DNA of 64,000 nucleotides from Clostridium sp. (GTDB lineage: Bacteria; Bacillota; Clostridia; Lachnospirales; Lachnospiraceae): positions 1 through 64,000 of the forward strand of contig JAETQD010000004.1 of assembly GCA_021770825.1 (NCBI GenBank), in the 5' to 3' direction. Below the pieces are notes generated by a model. It worked only from the letters and a program-made list of their open reading frames with translations, ran no database searches and was not told the DNA's origin. Made by a program: the position numbers and the translations under genes. Shown in pieces: positions 8,884 to 18,307 of the stretch (positions are counted from its first letter, which is position 1; each line of letters begins with the position of its first letter).

Positions 8884-9372
8884 ATGAGAAGAAAAGACAG
8901 AGAGCTTACAGACATGACGGAGATTTTTGAAATCGTGAAACGGGAAAACGTATGTACTGTGGCATTTTGTGATGAGCCATTCCCGTATCTGATTCCGTTA
9001 AACTACGGAGCCAGAATGGAAGAGGGAAAACTGGTGCTTTATTTTCATGGGGCATCCCAGGGGACGAAGCTGGAACAGATAAAAAAGAATCCCCACGTTT
9101 CTTTTTCGATTTTCGGCGGACATAAAATCAAACTGGTAAAAGAGCCTGCCTGCGAATCCAGCACCAGCTTTGAAAGCGTATGCGGAAGCGGAACTGCAGA
9201 GATTATCGAGGAACCGGAGGCAAAGAGAAAGGGACTGGCCGTTATCATGAACCATTCCGGTGCACCGGAGGGGATTTCTTATGATGAAACCTGTTTTCCG
9301 GACCGGGCGGTGGAAGTGACGGCCGTATGGAAGATTACAGCAGAGACGGTGACAGGAAAGCGCCATCCGTAA
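8884..9372 (+). CDS. Pyridoxamine 5'-phosphate oxidase-like FMN-binding protein (NimA-related)
   Basis: This 162-residue split-barrel flavoprotein resembles the NimA/PNPOx-like family (PF12900). The N-terminal segment DMTEIFEIVKRENVCTVAF, the strand PYLIPLNYG, and FHGASQGTKLEQIKKNP are characteristic. Members bind FMN or related flavins, and some reduce nitroimidazoles; the substrate here is unknown. ATG at 8884 is preceded by GGAGG at good spacing, and a TTG at 8869 is rejected because it contains that site. It lies between two hydrolase genes and its 3' end comes 29 bases before the next start. Confidence 0.87.
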   Translation: MRRKDRELTDMTEIFEIVKRENVCTVAFCDEPFPYLIPLNYGARMEEGKLVLYFHGASQGTKLEQIKKNPHVSFSIFGGHKIKLVKEPACESSTSFESVCGSGTAEIIEEPEAKRKGLAVIMNHSGAPEGISYDETCFPDRAVEVTAVWKITAETVTGKRHP

Positions 9373-9401
9373 TTGAGGATATAAAAGAGAGAGGTAAGTA
9401 T

Positions 9402-10838
9402 ATGGGTACAGATTTCAGAACTGCGATTTCAGAGATTCTGGAGCAGAGAACAGGGGAGTATACGAAAATCAGTGATACCATTTGGGAATATGCAGAGCCC
9501 AGATTTCAGGAACGGAATTCTTCCGGAATCCAGCAGGAATATTTAAAATCCCGGGGATTTTCCATCAAAGCAGATCTGGCCGGAGAGGAGACTGCATTTA
9601 TTGCCGAGTATGGAAGCGGAAAGCCGGTGCTGGCCTTCCTGGGGGAATTTGATGCCTTATCCAGTCTTCAGCAGGAGGCGGACCAGGTGACACGGTGTCC
9701 CATTGCCGGAAAGGACAATGGACATGGCTGCGGCCATCATCTTCTCGGTACGGCGTCCCTGGCGGCAGCAGATGCCTTGAAGACTTATATGGAGGAGAAT
9801 CACCTTTCCGGAACCATCCGGTATTATGGCTGTCCGGCGGAGGAAAATGCAGGCGGAAAGGCGTATCTGGTGCGGGACGGATATTTTAACGACTGTGATA
9901 TTGCCCTTACCTGGCATCCCTACACCATGAACAAGGTCATGAAGGGCGGCTTCCATCTGGCCAATTTCCGGGCATTCTTTACCTTCCACGGAATTTCTTC
10001 CCACGCGGCAGGAGCGCCGGAGCTGGGACGGTCCGCTCTGGACGCGGTGGAGATCATGGACATCGGCGTCAACTACATGAGAGAGCATATGATTGATGCA
10101 GCCAGGGTCCATGGGGCCATCACAAATTCCGGAGGAATTGCGCCCAACGTGATTCCGTCAGAGGCTCAGATTCTGTATGCTATCCGTGCGCCGAAGGTGA
10201 CTCAGGTGCAGAAGCTGTATGAGAGAATGTGCGACATTGCAAAGGGTGCAGCGTTGATTACGGGCACCACCGTGGAGATTAAGCAGGTGGCGGCCTATTC
10301 CAACCTGATCAACAACGACACGCTCAATGATATGATTCAGGAAAATTTAGAGCATGTAATTCCGGTGGGCTTTACGGAGGAAGAGCTTTCCTATGCAAAA
10401 AAATTCCAGCAGGTCATCACAGAGCTGGATAAAGAAGGACTTAAGGCCACAGCAGCAGAGATCGGAGGCAAGGAGAGAAGAAAAGAGCTTCTGGAGACTC
10501 CCCTCTGGGATTTCATTGTGGATAAGAATTCTTCCTACGGCGGCGGCGGTTCCACGGATGTGGGCGATGTGAGCTGGGTGGTTCCGGTGGGACATGTGTA
10601 TACCAACTGCTATGCGGCAGGAACAGCCCTCCATTCCTGGCAGGCTGTGGCACAGGGAAAGGCCTCAGCAGCCCATAAAGGAATGATGGCGGCAGCCAGG
10701 GTCCTGGCCTATACGGGAGCAGAGCTTCTGGAAAAACCGGAGCTTCTGGTTCAGGCGAAAAAAGACTGGGAAGAGGAGCTGGACGGCGAAACCTATCCCA
10801 ACCCCCTTCCTAAGGATGTAAAACCGGCCATATGGTAA
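9402..10838 (+). CDS. M20 family amidohydrolase, AbgB-like (p-aminobenzoyl-glutamate hydrolase subunit B family)
   Basis: This 478-residue zinc hydrolase of family M20 has the metal motif NGHGCGHH, the catalytic segment GCPAEENAGG, the lid segment GISSHAAGAPELGRSALDA and a C-terminal GGGGSTDVGDVSW motif. AbgB proteins cleave p-aminobenzoyl-glutamate with AbgA in E. coli; single-subunit relatives act on other aminoacyl amides. ATG at 9402 has a weak GAGAGG upstream; the longer frame from 9327 overlaps the preceding gene. A paralogue lies at 22553-23938. Together with the importer it suggests uptake and hydrolysis of an acyl-amino acid or dipeptide. Confidence 0.9.
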   Translation: MGTDFRTAISEILEQRTGEYTKISDTIWEYAEPRFQERNSSGIQQEYLKSRGFSIKADLAGEETAFIAEYGSGKPVLAFLGEFDALSSLQQEADQVTRCPIAGKDNGHGCGHHLLGTASLAAADALKTYMEENHLSGTIRYYGCPAEENAGGKAYLVRDGYFNDCDIALTWHPYTMNKVMKGGFHLANFRAFFTFHGISSHAAGAPELGRSALDAVEIMDIGVNYMREHMIDAARVHGAITNSGGIAPNVIPSEAQILYAIRAPKVTQVQKLYERMCDIAKGAALITGTTVEIKQVAAYSNLINNDTLNDMIQENLEHVIPVGFTEEELSYAKKFQQVITELDKEGLKATAAEIGGKERRKELLETPLWDFIVDKNSSYGGGGSTDVGDVSWVVPVGHVYTNCYAAGTALHSWQAVAQGKASAAHKGMMAAARVLAYTGAELLEKPELLVQAKKDWEEELDGETYPNPLPKDVKPAIW

Positions 10839-10877
10839 TGGAAATCGGGGTTGTACAGAAAAAAATGAAAGAAATGG

Positions 10878-10906
10878 TTGACAGAGAATGAAAAATGTAG
10901 TAGAAT
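10878..10906 (+). promoter_or_regulatory. Promoter of tRNA-Arg
   Basis: TTGACA (10878-10883) and TAGAAT (10901-10906) are 17 bases apart, 44 bases before the tRNA. Confidence 0.82.
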
Positions 10907-10950
10907 CTATCCTGTTGAGTGAGGGACGGGTGACCGGAACTGCTCAGTGT

Positions 10951-11024
10951 GCGTCAGTAGCTCAGCTGGATAGAGCATACGGCTACGGACCGTAGTGTCG
11001 GGAGTTCGAATCTTCTCTGGCGCG
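10951..11024 (+). tRNA. tRNA-Arg(ACG)
   Basis: The acceptor GCGTCAG pairs with CTGGCGC (one T-G), discriminator G, anticodon ACG in CTACGGA. It is a single gene with its own promoter and terminator. Confidence 0.95.
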
Positions 11025-11034
11025 CTGAATCAAA

Positions 11035-11069
11035 GCTTTATAATCGGTGAGATTATAGGGCTTTTTTTT
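11035..11069 (+). terminator. Terminator of tRNA-Arg
   Basis: An 11-bp stem (11035-11045 with 11051-11061, with T-G pairs) and a 5-base loop is followed by eight T. Confidence 0.88.
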
Positions 11070-11152
11070 ACATTATAGGAGAAGTATCTGAAAAATCAGT
11101 TGCCTAATCCCCAATCTATTGAAAAATCCTTTACTCTCCCGGGGAATCTCCA

Positions 11153-11181
11153 TTGCGTTCCGGTGGGGAAAATGATAGAAT
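11153..11181 (+). promoter_or_regulatory. Promoter of the barnase-barstar-recJ-glyA gene run
   Basis: TTGCGT (11153-11158) and TAGAAT (11176-11181) are 17 bases apart, and TGA just before the -10 gives an extended -10 element. The barnase-like gene starts 27 bases after it. Confidence 0.7.
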
Positions 11182-11207
11182 AGCGGTGGTGAGATCGGAG
11201 TGATAGG

Positions 11208-11741
11208 GTGAAAATGAGTGATAGAATCAGACGGCTTTCCGGGTGGATTGCCGCCGTATTGATTACAATTCTTGTGACGGCTTCCCTGGCGGGCTGTGCA
11301 GGCAGTGTGAGCGGCACAGGCGGCAGTGTAAGCGGCAGCACGGCCGCTCAAGGGACGGTACAGGCTGCGGAGGAAGAGACGGTTTCCAGGGACGGAACCT
11401 ATACGTCAAAGGAAGAAGTGGCCCTGTATATTTATCTCTATGGGGAGCTGCCGTCCAACTTTATTACCAAAAAGGAAGCGGAGGCTCTGGGATGGAAAAA
11501 GGAACCGGGGGAAGCGGGAGAGCTTCAGAATGTGGCGCCGGGAAAGAGTATCGGCGGTGACCGGTTCGGAAATTATGAAAAACTTCTGCCGGAGAGTGAG
11601 GGCAGGAAGTATTTTGAGTGTGACATTAATTATATAAGCGGAAACCGGGGAGCAGAGCGGATCATTTTTTCCAATGACGGTCTGGTTTTTTATACCGGGG
11701 ACCATTATAAGACGTTTGAGAAGCTTTATCCGAAGGAGTAG
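11208..11741 (+). CDS. Barnase-family ribonuclease with lipoprotein signal
   Basis: This 177-residue protein is a secreted guanyl-specific ribonuclease of the barnase (N1/T1) family. Residues 1-30 form a lipoprotein signal with lipobox SLAGC (Cys30), followed by a Gly/Ser linker and the nuclease domain from about residue 63. Catalytic residues by comparison with barnase are Glu137 (FECDINY), Arg151 (AERII) and His166 (GDHYK), all present, as is the KSIGGDRFGN segment. GTG at 11208 has GGAG seven bases upstream; ATG at 11214 is an alternative. The barstar gene follows after three bases. The lipobox is unusual for barnase and would anchor the enzyme on the membrane surface. Confidence 0.92.
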   Translation: MKMSDRIRRLSGWIAAVLITILVTASLAGCAGSVSGTGGSVSGSTAAQGTVQAAEEETVSRDGTYTSKEEVALYIYLYGELPSNFITKKEAEALGWKKEPGEAGELQNVAPGKSIGGDRFGNYEKLLPESEGRKYFECDINYISGNRGAERIIFSNDGLVFYTGDHYKTFEKLYPKE

Positions 11742-11744
11742 GAC

Positions 11745-12020
11745 ATGAGGAGCGTGACCCTGGATTTTGCCTGGTGCGGTACAGAAACAGAAGTTCATCA
11801 GTATTTAAAGACAAGCTTTGGATTTCCGGACTATTACGGCGAAAATCTGGACGCCCTTTATGACTGCCTGACTGAGATTGCAGAGGATACGGAAATCGTT
11901 TTGAAAGGGAATACCGAAACCTGCTGTCCGGCCTTTGGGGAAGGAATGCAGAGGTTTTTAAAGATTGTAAGACAGGTGATTGAGGATGCAGCAGAGGAAA
12001 ACAGCCACCTTTTCCTATAA
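11745..12020 (+). CDS. Barstar-family ribonuclease inhibitor
   Basis: This 91-residue cytosolic protein belongs to the barstar family and should bind and neutralise the preceding ribonuclease before export. The barnase-binding helix reads YYGENLDALYDCL; Asp36 and Asp40 match barstar Asp35 and Asp39, while Tyr39 replaces Trp38. AAGGAG lies within the 3' end of the barnase gene, giving tight coupling. Its last 35 bases overlap the start of the metallopeptidase gene. Confidence 0.93.
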   Translation: MRSVTLDFAWCGTETEVHQYLKTSFGFPDYYGENLDALYDCLTEIAEDTEIVLKGNTETCCPAFGEGMQRFLKIVRQVIEDAAEENSHLFL

Positions 12021-12537
12021 GCTAATAAATACCAGAAGAAAGACCATATCCCTCGGCGTTTCCGAGGACGGAACCATCACGGTGCGGGCGCCCTACCGGT
12101 TTCCGGTGAAGGAAGCGGACCGGTTTGTGGAGGAACATAAGGACTGGATTGTCGTAAGGCTTGCAGAATATGAAAAAATCAGGGCGTTAAAGCCTTCCTA
12201 TACAGAAAAAGAGAAAAGCGATTATAAGCGGAAAGCAAAGGCGGTGCTGGAAGAAAAATGCCGCTGTTTTGCAGAGCGAATGGGAGTCTCCTACGGAACC
12301 GTTACGGTCCGCGAGCAGAAGACCCGCTGGGGAAGCTGCAGCGCAAAGGGAAATTTGAGCTTCAACTGGAAGCTGGTGCGGATGCCGGAGGAGATTATGG
12401 ACTATCTTGTGGTCCATGAGCTGGCCCACCGGGTGGAAATGAACCACAGTCCGGCATTCTGGGCCGTGGTGGAGCGTGAGCTTCCGGATTATAAGAGACG
12501 GAGAGACTGGCTTAAAAAACACGGAGCCGGGTTTTAA
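11986..12537 (+). CDS. YgjP-like (DUF45) zinc metallopeptidase
   Basis: This protein of about 183 residues belongs to the YgjP/DUF45 family (M48-like). It has the conserved segment TRWGSCSAKGNLSFNW and the zinc motif HELAH followed by NHSPAFW, which supplies the third ligand region. The N-terminal half is basic, as usual in the family. The start overlaps the barstar 3' end; ATG at 11986 has a weak AGGTGA site, and a TTG at 11980 is possible. The physiological substrate is unknown. The overlap suggests co-translation with barstar. Confidence 0.87.
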   Translation: MQQRKTATFSYKLINTRRKTISLGVSEDGTITVRAPYRFPVKEADRFVEEHKDWIVVRLAEYEKIRALKPSYTEKEKSDYKRKAKAVLEEKCRCFAERMGVSYGTVTVREQKTRWGSCSAKGNLSFNWKLVRMPEEIMDYLVVHELAHRVEMNHSPAFWAVVERELPDYKRRRDWLKKHGAGF

Positions 12538-12566
12538 CGGAGCAGACAGAGAGGACATAAGAACAG

Positions 12567-14309
12567 ATGCAGCAGGGAGAGAAAAAAGAGATTTGGATGG
12601 TGCAGACCAAGAGGGCCGATTTTAACGGACTGGCTGAGAAGCTTGGTGTTACGCCTGTCTCTGTCAGAATTATGAGAAACCGGGGACTGGAAACGGAAGA
12701 ATCCATGAGACGGTATCTTTATGGAACACTGGACGAGCTCTATGACGGCGGGCTCATGACGGATATGGAAAAAGCCGTGGAGATTCTTTCGGACAAGCTT
12801 CGTAAGGGAATACGGCTGCGGGTGATCGGAGATTATGATATTGACGGCGTCTGCTCTACCTATCTTCTGCTGGTGGGGCTTAAGCGGGCAGCGAAAGCCC
12901 TGGGGGGAAATCCGGAACAGGTGGATTATGAAATCCCTGACAGAATCAAGGACGGATATGGCATCAACGAGGCCATTATCCGGCAGGCGGCTTCCGACCA
13001 GATTGATACGATTATCACCTGTGACAACGGGATTTCCGCGTCAAAAGAAATTGCCCTGGCTAAAGAGCTTGGCATGACGGTGGTGGTGACGGACCATCAT
13101 GAGGTTCCGGTTGGGGAACAGGGACAGATTCTCCCTCCGGCCGATGCTGTGGTAAATCCCAAGCAACAGGGAGACCGGTATCCGTTTCCGGAAATCTGCG
13201 GGGCCGTGGTGGCCTATAAGCTGCTGGAAAAGCTTTATGAAGCGGCCGGGATTCCAATGGAAGAATGGCGTGAACTTCTGGAGTTTGCGGCCATTGCCAC
13301 CGTGGGCGATGTGATGAAGCTTCAGGATGAAAACAGAATCATTGTGAAATACGGACTGCGCCAGATGGCCCATACGAAAAATCCGGGTCTTAGAAAACTG
13401 GTGGAGAAGACCAACCTGGATATTACGGCTCTCAGTGCCTATCATATTGGTTTTGTGATTGGTCCCTGTCTCAACGCAGGCGGGAGGCTTCAGACGGCAA
13501 AAACGGCTTTGGAGCTGCTTCTTTCCGGGGAGGAAGAGGAAGCAGACCGGCTGGCCGATGAGCTTAAGGCTTTAAATGACCTGCGTAAGGACATGACAAG
13601 GAAGGGCGAGGAAGAGGCCATCCGGCAGGTGGAGGAAACGTACAGGGATGATAAGGTTCTGGTGGTGTTTCTGCCGGACTGCCATGAGTCCCTGGCAGGA
13701 ATCATAGCAGGGAGAGTGAGAGAGCATTTTCATAAGCCATCCATCGTTTTGACCAGAGGGGAAGAGATGGTGAAGGGCTCCGGCCGCTCCATCGAAAAAT
13801 ATCATATGTTCCAGGCACTTTCAAGGGTGGCGGATTTACTTCCCAAATTTGGAGGGCACCCCATGGCGGCGGGGCTTTCCATTGAAGAAAAAAATATCGA
13901 AGAATTCCGGCGGCGGCTGAATGCCGATGCGGATTTGGAGGAAGAGGATTTCATTCCGAAAATCTGGATTGACGTGCCCATGCCGCTTGACTATATCAGC
14001 GAAGGGCTGGTGGATGAATTAAAACGCTTAGAGCCCTTTGGCCAGGGGAATGAAAAGCCCCAGTTCGCCCAGAAGAATCTCATGATACGAAATGTCCGGG
14101 TGCTGGGGAAAAACAGAAATCTGGCAAAGCTCAGTCTGGTGACAGAGAACGGTCTTTCCATGGATGGCCTTCTCTTTACAGACGGGGACGAATTTTTACG
14201 GAAACAGGCCGGCAGACAGACCATTGATATCGTGTATTATCCGGATGTCAATGAGTACAATGGTACAAGAACTCTGCAGGCTGTAATAAAAAATTATATA
14301 TTAAAATGA
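12567..14309 (+). CDS. recJ: Single-stranded-DNA-specific exonuclease RecJ (DHH family)
   Basis: RecJ degrades single-stranded DNA 5' to 3' in recombination and repair. The 580-residue protein has the DHH-family motifs GDYDIDG (88-94), TCDNG (151-155) and the DHH motif at 176-178, then the DHHA1 part with [10 protein letters not shown] and GGHPMAAG, and a C-terminal OB-fold-like segment ending in LQAVIKN. ATG at 12567 is used; ATG at 12597 would remove ten residues and also fits the family. It ends just before glyA, whose ribosome binding site starts at its stop codon. Confidence 0.9.
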   Translation: MQQGEKKEIWMVQTKRADFNGLAEKLGVTPVSVRIMRNRGLETEESMRRYLYGTLDELYDGGLMTDMEKAVEILSDKLRKGIRLRVIGDYDIDGVCSTYLLLVGLKRAAKALGGNPEQVDYEIPDRIKDGYGINEAIIRQAASDQIDTIITCDNGISASKEIALAKELGMTVVVTDHHEVPVGEQGQILPPADAVVNPKQQGDRYPFPEICGAVVAYKLLEKLYEAAGIPMEEWRELLEFAAIATVGDVMKLQDENRIIVKYGLRQMAHTKNPGLRKLVEKTNLDITALSAYHIGFVIGPCLNAGGRLQTAKTALELLLSGEEEEADRLADELKALNDLRKDMTRKGEEEAIRQVEETYRDDKVLVVFLPDCHESLAGIIAGRVREHFHKPSIVLTRGEEMVKGSGRSIEKYHMFQALSRVADLLPKFGGHPMAAGLSIEEKNIEEFRRRLNADADLEEEDFIPKIWIDVPMPLDYISEGLVDELKRLEPFGQGNEKPQFAQKNLMIRNVRVLGKNRNLAKLSLVTENGLSMDGLLFTDGDEFLRKQAGRQTIDIVYYPDVNEYNGTRTLQAVIKNYILK

Positions 14310-14323
14310 AGGAGGGCGTCACA

Positions 14324-15571
14324 ATGGTTAATGAAGTGATGGAGTTTATCGAAGGGTACGACAGCGAAGTTGGGGCAGCGATTAAAGCTGAATGCGCCAG
14401 ACAGAGAAGAAATCTGGAGCTGATCGCGTCTGAGAATATCGTTTCCGAGCCGGTTATGATGGCAATGGGAACGGTTCTCACCAACAAGTATGCGGAAGGT
14501 TATTCCGGAAAACGCTATTATGGCGGCTGCGAGTGTGTGGATGTGGTGGAAACACTGGCCATTGAGAGAGCGAAAAAGATCTTTGGCTGTGATTATGCCA
14601 ATGTACAGCCTCATTCCGGTGCACAGGCAAACATGGCTGTATTTATTGCTATGTTAAAGCCGGGCGATACGGTTATGGGTATGAATCTGGACCACGGCGG
14701 ACATCTGACACACGGAAGTCCAGTGAACTTTTCCGGTCTGTATTTCAATATTGTTCCCTACGGTGTCAATGATGAGGGCTATATTGATTACGAGGAGCTG
14801 GAGAAAAAGGCAATGGAGGCAAAGCCGAAGTTAATTATCGCAGGCGCCAGCGCATACTGCCGTACCATCGATTTCAAGCGGTTCCGCGAGATCGCTGATA
14901 AGTGCGGTGCATATCTGATGGTGGATATGGCACACATTGCCGGTCTTGTGGCAGCAGGACTTCATCCGAGCCCAATTCCTTATGCAGACGTGGTAACCAC
15001 CACAACCCATAAAACCTTAAGAGGACCCAGAGGCGGTATGATTCTGGCAAACAAGGAGGCAGCCGAGAAGTTCAACTTCAATAAGGCTATCTTCCCGGGA
15101 ACCCAGGGCGGTCCTCTTGAGCACGTGATCGCCGGAAAGGCTGTTTGCTTCGGCGAGGCATTGAAGCCGGAATTCAAGGCTTACCAGGAGCAGGTATTAA
15201 AGAATGCCAAGGCTCTTGCTGCTGCTCTGGAGAAAGAGGGATTCCATGTCCTCACAGGCGGCACAGACAACCATTTAATGCTCCTTGACCTGCGCGGCAT
15301 GGATATCTCTGGAAAAGAGCTCCAGAAGCGCTGCGACGAGGTATATATCACCCTTAACAAGAACACAGTTCCCAATGACCCGAGAAGTCCCTTCGTGACC
15401 TCCGGTGTCCGCATCGGTACTCCGGCTGTTACATCCAGAGGCCTGGTGGAAAGCGATATGGAAAAGATCGCTCACTTAATCTGGCTGGCAGCCACAGACT
15501 TTGAAAACAAGGCAGATGAAATCCGTGCCGCTGTGACAGAAATCTGTGAGAAATATCCGCTGTACGAATAG
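14324..15571 (+). CDS. glyA: Serine hydroxymethyltransferase
   Basis: GlyA converts serine and tetrahydrofolate into glycine and 5,10-methylene-THF, using PLP. The 415-residue length is normal. Visible motifs are the N-terminal [11 protein letters not shown], the substrate segment [13 protein letters not shown], and the PLP lysine in [17 protein letters not shown] at 14324 follows AAGGAGG by eight bases; the in-frame ATG at 14306 lies over the recJ stop. It is the last gene before a strong terminator. Confidence 0.97.
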   Translation: MVNEVMEFIEGYDSEVGAAIKAECARQRRNLELIASENIVSEPVMMAMGTVLTNKYAEGYSGKRYYGGCECVDVVETLAIERAKKIFGCDYANVQPHSGAQANMAVFIAMLKPGDTVMGMNLDHGGHLTHGSPVNFSGLYFNIVPYGVNDEGYIDYEELEKKAMEAKPKLIIAGASAYCRTIDFKRFREIADKCGAYLMVDMAHIAGLVAAGLHPSPIPYADVVTTTTHKTLRGPRGGMILANKEAAEKFNFNKAIFPGTQGGPLEHVIAGKAVCFGEALKPEFKAYQEQVLKNAKALAAALEKEGFHVLTGGTDNHLMLLDLRGMDISGKELQKRCDEVYITLNKNTVPNDPRSPFVTSGVRIGTPAVTSRGLVESDMEKIAHLIWLAATDFENKADEIRAAVTEICEKYPLYE

Positions 15572-15583
15572 CAGCACATAATT

Positions 15584-15639
15584 CCCTTCCCATCCTCATA
15601 AACTGGCAACAGAAAAAAGAGGATGGGAGGGGCTTTTTT
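15584..15639 (+). terminator. Terminator of glyA, overlapping the next gene's start
   Basis: A 14-bp stem (15584-15597 with 15619-15632, one G-T pair) and a 21-base loop is followed by six T. The 3' arm contains the GGAGG that serves the downstream ATPase gene. Confidence 0.85.
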
Positions 15640-18307
15640 GTTTGAAGAAAAAACCATCGCTGAAACCAAAAAGCTTTTAGATTCCGGGGACAGCAGAGGA
15701 CTTTCCATAAAGGAAGTAAAGAAAAGACGGCAGGCCTGCGGCCCCAATGAGCTTGCCGAAGAGAAGGGACCGAGCCTTCCCATGCGTCTTGTGTCCCAGT
15801 TCATGGACCCGCTCATATATGTTCTGCTGGCGGCAGGGGTGATCTCTGTCTTTCTGGGAGAGGCAGGCGATGCCTGCATTATTGCGGCTGTGGTATTACT
15901 CAATGGAGCTGTGGGTGTCATTCAGGAGGGAAAGGCCCAAAAAGCCCTGGATGCCCTGAAAAAAATGACAAAGTTAAAGGCTGTGGTAATCCGGGACGGT
16001 ACGGAGCAGGAAATTGATGCGGCCGAGCTAGTTTGCGGCGATTTGGTGGTTTTGGATGCCGGAAGGCAGGTCCCGGCAGACCTGCGGCTCATTTTTACGG
16101 AAAACATGAAGATTGAAGAATCGGCGCTCACCGGGGAGTCGGTGCCTGTGGAAAAGGATGCCTGGTTTACCGCACAAAAAAGTCTTCCGGTGGGAGACCG
16201 GAAAAACATGGCCTATATGTCCACCAACGTGACGGCCGGACGCGGCCAGGGAATCGTGACGGCCACAGGAATGGATACAGAGATCGGGAAAATTGCAAAG
16301 CTGATTCATGAGGCGCCCCAGGAGGCCACGCCCTTACAGAAGCGCCTGGGCGATCTGGGAGGGGTTTTGAGCATTCTGGCAGTAGCACTCTGCGGCGTGC
16401 TGTTTTTGGTGGCTGTCCTTCAAAAAAGAGATGTGGGTGAAATGCTGATTACAGCCATTTCCCTGGCAGTGGCAGCAGTTCCGGAGGGGCTTCCGGCTGT
16501 GGTGACCATTGTACTGGCCCTTTCCGTGTCCAGAATGGTGAAGGTGAACACCATTGTGCGGCGGCTTCCATCGGTGGAGACACTGGGGGCTGTCAGTGTG
16601 GTCTGCTCAGATAAAACCGGCACCCTCACCCAGAATAAGATGACCGTGGAGGAGTTTCTGGATGCAGGAGAGCTTTTGGGACAAAGAGGAAGTAAGGAGG
16701 AGCTGTTTCGGGCCTTCCTTTTGTGCAATGATGGGAAGCTCACGAAGAAAGGTCCCCTGGGAGATCCCACGGAGCTGGCGTTATTGGAACATGGGAGAAA
16801 GAACCGAGTGGAGGTCTCTTTTTTAGAAAAGGAATTTCCAAGAGTCAGGGAAAATCCCTTCGATTCCGGGCGGAAGATGATGACCACGGTGCATGAAACC
16901 GGGAGCGGGCTTGTTTCTTATACAAAAGGAGCGCCGGACATCATTTTGTCCCGGTGCAGCAGGTATCTGGCGGGAACGTCGGTGAGGGAACTGGGTGCCG
17001 GCCAGAAAAAGCGGATTGCAAAGCAGATTGATGTTCTTTCGGGGAGAGCCCTCAGGGTTCTGGGAGCGGCCAGGACTGACGGAGACGGCCGGGAAGAAAC
17101 GGACATGATCTTTCTGGGGCTGGCGGCCATGGCGGATCCCCCGCGGCCAGAGGTCCCCCATGCAGTGGAGATGTTTCAGAGGGCCCATGTGCGGACGGTG
17201 ATGATTACAGGAGATCATAAGGACACGGCGCTGGCCATTGCAAAGAAGCTGGGAATTGCCTCCCGCGAGTCTCAGTGTATGAGCGGGGAAGAGCTTAACA
17301 GGGCAGATGATGAAGAACTGAAGGAAAGGGCGGAGCGGGTTTCTGTGTTTGCCAGGGTTTCTTCCGATCATAAGGTCCGTATTGTAAAGGCCTTAAAGGC
17401 ATCGGGAAAGATTGTGGCCATGACCGGAGACGGCGTCAATGACGCTCCATCCTTAAAGGCTGCGGATGTGGGGATTGCCATGGGCCAGTGCGGCACCGAT
17501 GTGGCAAAGCAGGCTGCCGACATGATTCTCACGGATGATAATTTTGCCACCATAGAAAAGGCCATGGAGGAGGGAAGAGGCATCTATGAAAACATTAAAA
17601 AATCCGTGATTTTTCTCCTCTCCTCCAACTTCGGGGAAATTATGACCATGTTTACGGCCATTATTCTTTCCCTTCCGTCTCCTTTAAAGGCCAGCCATAT
17701 TTTATGGATTAACCTGATTACAGACTCGCTTCCTGCGCTGGCGCTGGGAACGGATGCAAATGACGGAGAAGCGCTTATGAGAGAGCCGCCCAGGAAGTCC
17801 ACAGAAAGTCTGTTTTCCAGAGGCGGTCTTGCATGTACGGTTTTTTATGGTTTTCTCATTGCCATCATCAGCCTGACGGCTTTTTTGAAGCTTCCGGTAA
17901 GTCTGCTGGCCCATGGAGGAAGGGAAATCACCATAGGGAACCTGGCCATGGTTTTATCGGATACCAGGATTTTAGCCCACTGTCAGACTTACGCATTTAC
18001 AGTTCTGGGACTTTCCCAGCTTTTCCACGCGGTGGGGATGCGGGATGTGGGAAAATCCGTATTCCGTATGAATCATCTAGAAAATAAGCTGATGGCTGCT
18101 GCTGTTGTAATCGGAGTCTTTCTCCAGGTCATGGTGACGGAAATTCCCCAGTTGGTGGCAGTGTTTCAGACGGCAGCCCTTACGGGAGGGGAGTGGAGAG
18201 AGCTTTTAATCCTTGCTTCGGCGCCCATGGCAGCCCATGAACTTTTGATTCTTTTAAATAAGCTTCATAAGCCCAAGGATTACCAGGATGATTCCGCTGT
18301 ATTTTGA
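15638..18307 (+). CDS. Calcium-type P-type ATPase (P2 class, SERCA/PMCA-like)
   Basis: This membrane pump of about 889 residues exports a divalent cation, probably Ca2+ and possibly Mn2+. It has the actuator motif TGES, the M4 motif PEGLPA that marks the P2 Ca2+ group, the phosphorylation site DKTGTLT (Asp325), and the hinge GDGVNDAP; about ten membrane helices are visible. TTG at 15638 is chosen because GGAGG (15626-15630) lies seven bases upstream; ATG at 15623 is in frame but has no site. The ribosome binding site is inside the glyA terminator hairpin. The 3' end overlaps the convergent MntP/YtaF-like gene by 54 bases. Confidence 0.9.
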   Translation: MFEEKTIAETKKLLDSGDSRGLSIKEVKKRRQACGPNELAEEKGPSLPMRLVSQFMDPLIYVLLAAGVISVFLGEAGDACIIAAVVLLNGAVGVIQEGKAQKALDALKKMTKLKAVVIRDGTEQEIDAAELVCGDLVVLDAGRQVPADLRLIFTENMKIEESALTGESVPVEKDAWFTAQKSLPVGDRKNMAYMSTNVTAGRGQGIVTATGMDTEIGKIAKLIHEAPQEATPLQKRLGDLGGVLSILAVALCGVLFLVAVLQKRDVGEMLITAISLAVAAVPEGLPAVVTIVLALSVSRMVKVNTIVRRLPSVETLGAVSVVCSDKTGTLTQNKMTVEEFLDAGELLGQRGSKEELFRAFLLCNDGKLTKKGPLGDPTELALLEHGRKNRVEVSFLEKEFPRVRENPFDSGRKMMTTVHETGSGLVSYTKGAPDIILSRCSRYLAGTSVRELGAGQKKRIAKQIDVLSGRALRVLGAARTDGDGREETDMIFLGLAAMADPPRPEVPHAVEMFQRAHVRTVMITGDHKDTALAIAKKLGIASRESQCMSGEELNRADDEELKERAERVSVFARVSSDHKVRIVKALKASGKIVAMTGDGVNDAPSLKAADVGIAMGQCGTDVAKQAADMILTDDNFATIEKAMEEGRGIYENIKKSVIFLLSSNFGEIMTMFTAIILSLPSPLKASHILWINLITDSLPALALGTDANDGEALMREPPRKSTESLFSRGGLACTVFYGFLIAIISLTAFLKLPVSLLAHGGREITIGNLAMVLSDTRILAHCQTYAFTVLGLSQLFHAVGMRDVGKSVFRMNHLENKLMAAAVVIGVFLQVMVTEIPQLVAVFQTAALTGGEWRELLILASAPMAAHELLILLNKLHKPKDYQDDSAVF

